Of a DNA stretch of 64,000 nucleotides, positions 59,729-64,000 are shown piece by piece. Each line of letters opens with the position of its first letter. The stretch's first letter is position 1. The position numbers were made by a program, and so were the translations under genes. The stretch comes from Tsukamurella ocularis (GTDB lineage: Bacteria > Actinomycetota > Actinomycetes > Mycobacteriales > Mycobacteriaceae), in the NCBI RefSeq assembly GCF_024807615.1, contig NZ_JANUCJ010000003.1, positions 434,001 through 498,000 of the forward strand. Reading direction: 5' to 3'. Under the pieces are notes generated by a model. The model ran no database searches, was not told the DNA's origin, and worked only from the letters and a program-made list of their open reading frames with translations.

Positions 59729-61390
59729 GTGACCCCTCGCGCGCGCTTCGAGAACTCCGCCGGATCCCTCTTCACCGACGGGCTGCGGGGCGTGCTCGCG
59801 GCCCACCCCGACGTGGCCTGGCACGACGCGGGCTTCGTCGCCCGCCGCACGCCCCGCAGCACCGGCGTCGCCGTGGTCTCGGGCGGCGGTTCCGGGCACG
59901 AGCCGATGCATGTCGGGCTGATCGGCGCGGGCATGCTCGACGCGGCCTGCCCCGGCCTGATCTTCACCTCCCCCAACGCCCTGCAGGTGGCGGCCGCGAC
60001 CCGCGCCGTGGACACCGGCGCGGGCGTCGTGCACGTGGTGAAGAACTACACCGGCGACGTGATGAACTTCGCCGTCGCTCGCCGCCTCGTCGGCCTTCCC
60101 GACAGCGACGCGCCCGCCGTCGCAACCGAGTTCGTGCTGGTCGATGACGACGTCGCCACCGAGGACACCTCCGGCCCCGGGCGCCGCGGCACCGCCGCCA
60201 CGGTCGTGGTGGAGAAGGTCTGCGGCGCAGCCGCCGATCAGGGGCTGCCGCTGGCGGAGGTCGCCGCGGTCGGCCGTCGTGCCGCGGCCCGCGCGCGGTC
60301 GATGGCGGTCTCCTTCTCCGCCTGCAACGTGCCGGGGTCCGACACCCCCTCGTTCGACCTGCCGGACGGGCACATGGCCTTCGGCGTCGGCATCCACGGC
60401 GAGCGCGCCCGCGACGAGCGGCCCGCGACGGCCGCCGAGGAGATCGTCACCGACCTGCTGGCGCGGATCCTGCCCGGCACCGGCCTCGGCTCCGGCGACC
60501 GCGCGCTGGTGGTGGTCAACAACCTCGGCGCCGTCACCGACCTGGAGACCGGCGTGCTGTTCGCCGAGGCGGTGAAACAGCTGGGCGAGCGCGGGATCGA
60601 GGTCGCCCGCTCGTTGGTCGGACGACTCGTGACGGCCCTCGACATGGCCGGCGCGTCACTCACGGTGGTCCCCCTCGACGACGAGCTCGTCGCGCTGTGG
60701 GACGCGCCGACGTCCGCGCCAGGCTGGCCGAACACCGCCACGGCACCGTCGAACCTCGACCCGCTCGCCCAGTCCCGGCCGGACGACTCCGCCGACAGCG
60801 GCGAGCCGAACGTCTGGCTGTCGGACTTCGTGAGCCGCGTGCAGCGGTCGGTGGACGAGCTGACGGAACTGGACCGCAGGGCCGGCGACGGCGACTTCGG
60901 CACCAACATGGCGGCCGCGCTGGGCCACTTCCCACTCCCCTTGCGCGGCCCCGACGGCGAGGTCCTCGACGCCATGGCCACCTCGTATCTGGTGCGCGCG
61001 GGCGGCACCTCCGGCGCCGTCTTCGGGACTTTCTTCACCGAGCTCGGCCGGGCCCTGCAGGCCGACGGTGCCGGCTTCGCGCGCGGGGTGCGCGCTGGGC
61101 TCGACGCCGTGGTCGAGCTGGGCGGGGCGCGGGTCGGCGACAAGACGGTGGTGGACGCCATCTCCCCCGCCGCCGACGTGCTCGACGCCGACGGATCCCT
61201 CGCCGACGCGGCGGCCGCGGCGGCGCAGGGCGTGGCGGCCACCGCGGACAGCACCGCTTCGCGCGGCCGCGCCAGCTACCTCGGCGACGCCGTCATCGGC
61301 GTGCCGGATCCCGGTGCGCTGGTGATGTCCTGGCTGTTCGAGGCCGCGGCCGCCGACTTGTCGGCGGGAACCGGCGGGGTCGCGCGTTAG
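59729..61390 (+). CDS. fused dihydroxyacetone kinase (DhaK-DhaL)
   Basis: A 553-residue single-chain ATP-dependent kinase for dihydroxyacetone. DhaK half (1-330): VVSGGGSGHEPMHVG and the covalent substrate His in FGVGIHGE. DhaL half (355-550): GDGDFGTNM metal-binding Asp cluster and GGTSGAVFGTFF. The fusion means it uses ATP rather than a PTS phosphate donor. TAGCGT then 6 bases then GTG. It ends overlapping the convergent acyltransferase by 4 bases. Confidence 0.94.
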   Translation: MTPRARFENSAGSLFTDGLRGVLAAHPDVAWHDAGFVARRTPRSTGVAVVSGGGSGHEPMHVGLIGAGMLDAACPGLIFTSPNALQVAAATRAVDTGAGVVHVVKNYTGDVMNFAVARRLVGLPDSDAPAVATEFVLVDDDVATEDTSGPGRRGTAATVVVEKVCGAAADQGLPLAEVAAVGRRAAARARSMAVSFSACNVPGSDTPSFDLPDGHMAFGVGIHGERARDERPATAAEEIVTDLLARILPGTGLGSGDRALVVVNNLGAVTDLETGVLFAEAVKQLGERGIEVARSLVGRLVTALDMAGASLTVVPLDDELVALWDAPTSAPGWPNTATAPSNLDPLAQSRPDDSADSGEPNVWLSDFVSRVQRSVDELTELDRRAGDGDFGTNMAAALGHFPLPLRGPDGEVLDAMATSYLVRAGGTSGAVFGTFFTELGRALQADGAGFARGVRAGLDAVVELGGARVGDKTVVDAISPAADVLDADGSLADAAAAAAQGVAATADSTASRGRASYLGDAVIGVPDPGALVMSWLFEAAAADLSAGTGGVAR

Positions 61391-62832
61391 GCCCTGACGG
61401 GCAGCGGGCGGGCGCCCGCAGGGCCGGCGAAGACCGTGCGGCCGAGGCCCTGCCAGACGAGCAGCACCGCGCCCAGAGCCACCGAGACGGCACCGGCCGG
61501 CACGTCGAGCGGCCAGTAGCAGAGCGCGCCGATCACGATCATCGCGACGCCGATGCCGATCGATACGGTGAGCCTCTGCTTCACCATCGGGATCATCGTG
61601 CGGCCGGTCGTCCACAGACTGACGGGGGTCCGGCGCAGCACCTCGCTGATCGCGACGGTGAAGAAGGCGGTCACGATGAAGGTGCAGATGGTGAGGATCG
61701 GCGCGTAGACGTCGAACCGGAAGCGCTGGATCGTCGGCGCCAGCTCCTGCAGCGCGAAGGCGTGCACCAGGAAGATGCCGAAGGAGCGGTCGGAGGCGGT
61801 CTTGAGGAACCTGTCCCAGAACGAGCCCGTAGTCCGGTAGTCGGACCAGTAGGTGCCGGCCGCATACAGGGCCAGGATGATCATCACGAACATCACCGCG
61901 GCGTACGGGCGGAAGACGTTCGCCGCGTCGGTGGGGAACATCCCCTCCATGCTGGTCTTGTAGCCGTAGGCGATGAGGGTGACGATGACGACGCCGATCG
62001 CGATGGTGATGACGCGGCCGCGGAAGCGCGAGAACCAGGCCCGCACCTCCTCGATGTGCATGGCGGCGACGCAGCCGAGCAGCGTGAAGAACTGGTAGGG
62101 GAAGATCGTCGCCGGCAGGTGGTTCCACAGCTTCGCGAGCAGCCCGTAGTTGAACATCTCCGGGCGCGCGGTGGTCATGTAGTGCAGCAGGATCAGGTGG
62201 AAGACGAAGCTCGCCGCCAGGACGTACTTGTGGTAGCCCATGGTCCAGCGCAGGAACTTCAGCAGGAGCGGGAAGATCAGGTACACCTGCATCGTCACGA
62301 AGACGAAGTAGAGGTGGTACCAGGCGTCGCCGGTGAACAGGTCGTAGGCGAGCACCTTGAGCGCGGCCTTGGTCGACTCCCAGGTCTCGAACGTGCGCGT
62401 GATGTTGGAGAACGCCGGCGGCCACATCACGTACATGTGATAGAGCCAGTAGAAGATGCTCCAGGTCAGGAAGGGCAGGCCCACCGCCTTGTACCGGCGG
62501 CGCCAGAAGTCGATCGGGTCGAGCGTGCGGTCGCGGTACTGATACACCAGCACGAAGCCCGTGAGTGCGAAGAAGGCGTTGCGGGTGTAGTGGAAGATCG
62601 TCTGGATCGCGTTCGAGGCGACGCTGAACGGGAACGTCGTGCCCGAGACGCAGTGGTCGAAGATGACGCCCGCGAAGGTCACGATGCGCACGATGTCGAG
62701 CTCGAAGAGGTGCCCGCCGGAGCGCTTGGGCTTCGACGGTGTCGCCGCGGCCTGCTCGGGCGCGGGCGTCGCCGCCACGGGCTCAGGCGTCGGCTCGACG
62801 CCGCGTTCGCTCATCGTCTGGTCCACACCCAC
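61387..62832 (-). CDS. acyltransferase-3-family membrane protein
   Basis: A 481-residue membrane O-acyltransferase-like protein with about 10 transmembrane helices after a 40-residue cytoplasmic Pro/Ala-rich N terminus. FELDIVRIVTFAGVIFDHCVSGT and FFALTGFVLVYQYRDRTLDPIDFWRRR are family motifs (His/Arg active-site region). Such enzymes acetylate cell-wall polysaccharides or lipids. Several GTG/ATG codons (62832, 62826, 62814) are possible starts. Confidence 0.88.
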   Translation of the reverse strand: MGVDQTMSERGVEPTPEPVAATPAPEQAAATPSKPKRSGGHLFELDIVRIVTFAGVIFDHCVSGTTFPFSVASNAIQTIFHYTRNAFFALTGFVLVYQYRDRTLDPIDFWRRRYKAVGLPFLTWSIFYWLYHMYVMWPPAFSNITRTFETWESTKAALKVLAYDLFTGDAWYHLYFVFVTMQVYLIFPLLLKFLRWTMGYHKYVLAASFVFHLILLHYMTTARPEMFNYGLLAKLWNHLPATIFPYQFFTLLGCVAAMHIEEVRAWFSRFRGRVITIAIGVVIVTLIAYGYKTSMEGMFPTDAANVFRPYAAVMFVMIILALYAAGTYWSDYRTTGSFWDRFLKTASDRSFGIFLVHAFALQELAPTIQRFRFDVYAPILTICTFIVTAFFTVAISEVLRRTPVSLWTTGRTMIPMVKQRLTVSIGIGVAMIVIGALCYWPLDVPAGAVSVALGAVLLVWQGLGRTVFAGPAGARPLPVRA

Positions 62833-62949
62833 TGATCAACAATCCCAACTACAGCACGGCAATACCTGGTCACAGGCCCTTCGTACGGTAGCCGTTGCGA
62901 CTGCGCCGCTCCAACTCACGGGGCGCACTCCCAGGAGACTGCCAGGCGA

Positions 62950-63678
62950 TCAGTTCGCGGTCCAGCCGCCGTCCATGGTGTAGGCGGCGCCGGTGACCAT
63001 CGCGGCGGCGGGCGAGCACAGCCACGCCACCAGGCCCGCGACCTCGTCGGGCTCGATGAGGCGCTTGATCGCGGGGCGCGCGAGGAAGACCTCGTCCGTG
63101 ACCTGCTGCTCGGTGATGCCGTGCGCGGCCGCCTGCTCGGCGATCTGCTTCGCGACCAGCGCGGTGCGTACGTAGCCCGGATTCACGCAGTTGCTGGTGA
63201 CACCGTGCTCGCCGCCCTCGAGCGCGGTGACCTTGGACAGGCCCTCCACGCCGTGCTTGGCCGCGACGTAGGCCGCCTTGTACTTCGAGGCCCGCAGCCC
63301 GTGCACCGAGGAGACGTGCACGATCCGGCCGAAGCCGCGCTCGTACATGCCGGGCAGCGCCGCGCGGGTGAGCAGGAAGGGCGCCTCCAGCATCAGCGTG
63401 AGGATCCGGTAGAACCAGGCCGGGTCGAAGTCCTCGATCGGCGCGACGTGCTGCACGCCCGCGTTGTTGACGAGCACGTCGACGTCCAGGCTCAGGTCCG
63501 CGAGGGCGGCCGTGTCGGTGAGGTCCAGCTCGAGCGCCGTGCCGCCGATCTCCGCGGCCAGCGCCACCGCGGCCGCGCCGTCGCGATCGACGACGGTGAC
63601 GGCGGCACCGTCGGCGGCGAGGCGGCGCGCGACGGCGGCTCCGATCCCCGCGGCGCCGCCGGTCACCATCGCCTTCAC
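62950..63678 (-). CDS. 3-hydroxybutyrate dehydrogenase-like SDR
   Basis: A 242-residue SDR: VTGGAAGIGAAVARRL, LVNNAGVQHVAPIEDFD, catalytic Ser in HVSSVHGL, Tyr/Lys in YVAAKHG, and the CVNPGYVRTALV segment typical of D-beta-hydroxybutyrate dehydrogenases. It oxidises 3-hydroxybutyrate to acetoacetate with NAD. The GTG start overlaps the transporter stop by 4 bases, so uptake and oxidation are probably linked. Confidence 0.9.
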   Translation of the reverse strand: MKAMVTGGAAGIGAAVARRLAADGAAVTVVDRDGAAAVALAAEIGGTALELDLTDTAALADLSLDVDVLVNNAGVQHVAPIEDFDPAWFYRILTLMLEAPFLLTRAALPGMYERGFGRIVHVSSVHGLRASKYKAAYVAAKHGVEGLSKVTALEGGEHGVTSNCVNPGYVRTALVAKQIAEQAAAHGITEQQVTDEVFLARPAIKRLIEPDEVAGLVAWLCSPAAAMVTGAAYTMDGGWTAN

Positions 63679-64000
63679 GCGCGGGCCCCGGTGGCCTGCT
63701 CGGCCTGCAGGGCCGCCCGGTCCTCCTCGTCGATCGTGGCGAGATCGATGCCCTTCGTCTCGCGGACGAAGAAGACCGCGAGGAAGGTGATGCCGCACGC
63801 GAGCGCGAGGTACACCGCGACGGGCACCGACGAGCCGAAGTCCTTGAGCAGCTTGGTCGCGATGATCGGCGCCAGCGAACCGGCGACGACCGAGGTGACC
63901 TGCGCCGCGACCGAGACGCCCGAGTAGCGCATCCGGGTGGGGAAGGACTCCGCCATGATCGCGGGCTGCGGCGCGTACATCAGCGCGTGGAACATCAGGC
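63675..64000 (-). CDS. MFS transporter, metabolite:H+ symporter type (C-terminal part)
   Basis: The 3' end of a gene that continues beyond the window; about 108 residues are seen. MYAPQPAIMAESFPTRMRYSGVSVA and FFVRETKGIDL are typical of the MHS family, which imports carboxylates. It precedes and overlaps the 3-hydroxybutyrate dehydrogenase gene, suggesting import of 3-hydroxybutyrate or a similar acid (inference). Confidence 0.88.
   Translation of the reverse strand, partial: LMFHALMYAPQPAIMAESFPTRMRYSGVSVAAQVTSVVAGSLAPIIATKLLKDFGSSVPVAVYLALACGITFLAVFFVRETKGIDLATIDEEDRAALQAEQATGARA

Overview
This is about 64 kb of very GC-rich actinobacterial DNA, most probably from a non-mycobacterial member of the Mycobacteriales. 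Tsukamurella is a reasonable guess, but the genus cannot be fixed from the sequence alone. The family-level placement rests on gene content and order. Nearly all of 1-27010, plus dapC at 39248, follows the Mycobacterium tuberculosis Rv0858c-Rv0889c block: citA, serC, sepH, rRNA methyltransferase, MarR, DUF3027, MFS, DUF2771, cspB, moaA2-moaD2, rpfA, moaE2, mog, moaC2, Rv0863/Rv0862c-like genes, XPB helicase and dapC.

Layout. 1-13.5 kb: central metabolism (partial citrate synthase, SerC), the cell-division protein SepH, two MFS transporters, an rRNA methyltransferase, an Eis-like acetyltransferase, MarR, a PAP2 phosphatase, a large sacsin/HSP90-like ATPase and DUF3027. 14-15.3 kb: an accessory pocket with an AbiEi/DUF559-type gene broken by a 17-bp tandem duplication and bracketed by two copies of a 96-bp three-hairpin repeat; a third copy lies at 3.3 kb. 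15.3-20.9 kb: cold-shock protein and molybdenum cofactor genes on both sides of an rpfA-like gene, whose long leader carries a CRP-type operator and a c-di-AMP (ydaO) riboswitch, followed by a Gly/Pro-rich secreted protein. 21-28.2 kb: helicase-associated protein, an ECF42-type sigma factor with its YCII/DGPF partner, XPB helicase and a DUF222-HNH protein.

28.3-37.9 kb: a TetR-MFS pair with a clear palindromic operator, then a LysR-controlled 5-oxoprolinase cluster (pxpA, biotin carrier, biotin carboxylase, pxpB, pxpC) followed by an SDR, a HbpS/GlcG-like gene and a TetR gene. 37.9-45.8 kb: oxidoreductases, DapC, DUF2236, an LLM flavoprotein, AlkB, a GntR regulator and a MerR-DUF418 pair. 45.8-51.3 kb: a DUF445/DUF4393 gene pair and an N-acetylglucosamine-type PTS (EIIA, EIIB, EIIC) with nagA. 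The PTS promoter shares a 16-bp operator with the GntR gene at 43.1 kb. 51.4-64 kb: PhzF, PPOX flavoprotein, an amino-acid ABC transporter whose binding protein is fused to the permease, ArsR-SRPBCC, a class III adenylate cyclase, S4 protein, two SixA-like phosphatases, dihydroxyacetone kinase, an acyltransferase, a 3-hydroxybutyrate dehydrogenase-like SDR and the end of an MFS gene.

Many genes begin 6-7 bases after a TANNNT-like -10 box with no room for a Shine-Dalgarno site. This is the leaderless pattern known from mycobacteria, and it was used to choose many of the starts. No rRNA, tRNA, CRISPR array, prophage or insertion sequence was recognised. The only stretch over 300 bases without a gene is 17245-17568, which holds the rpf control region.
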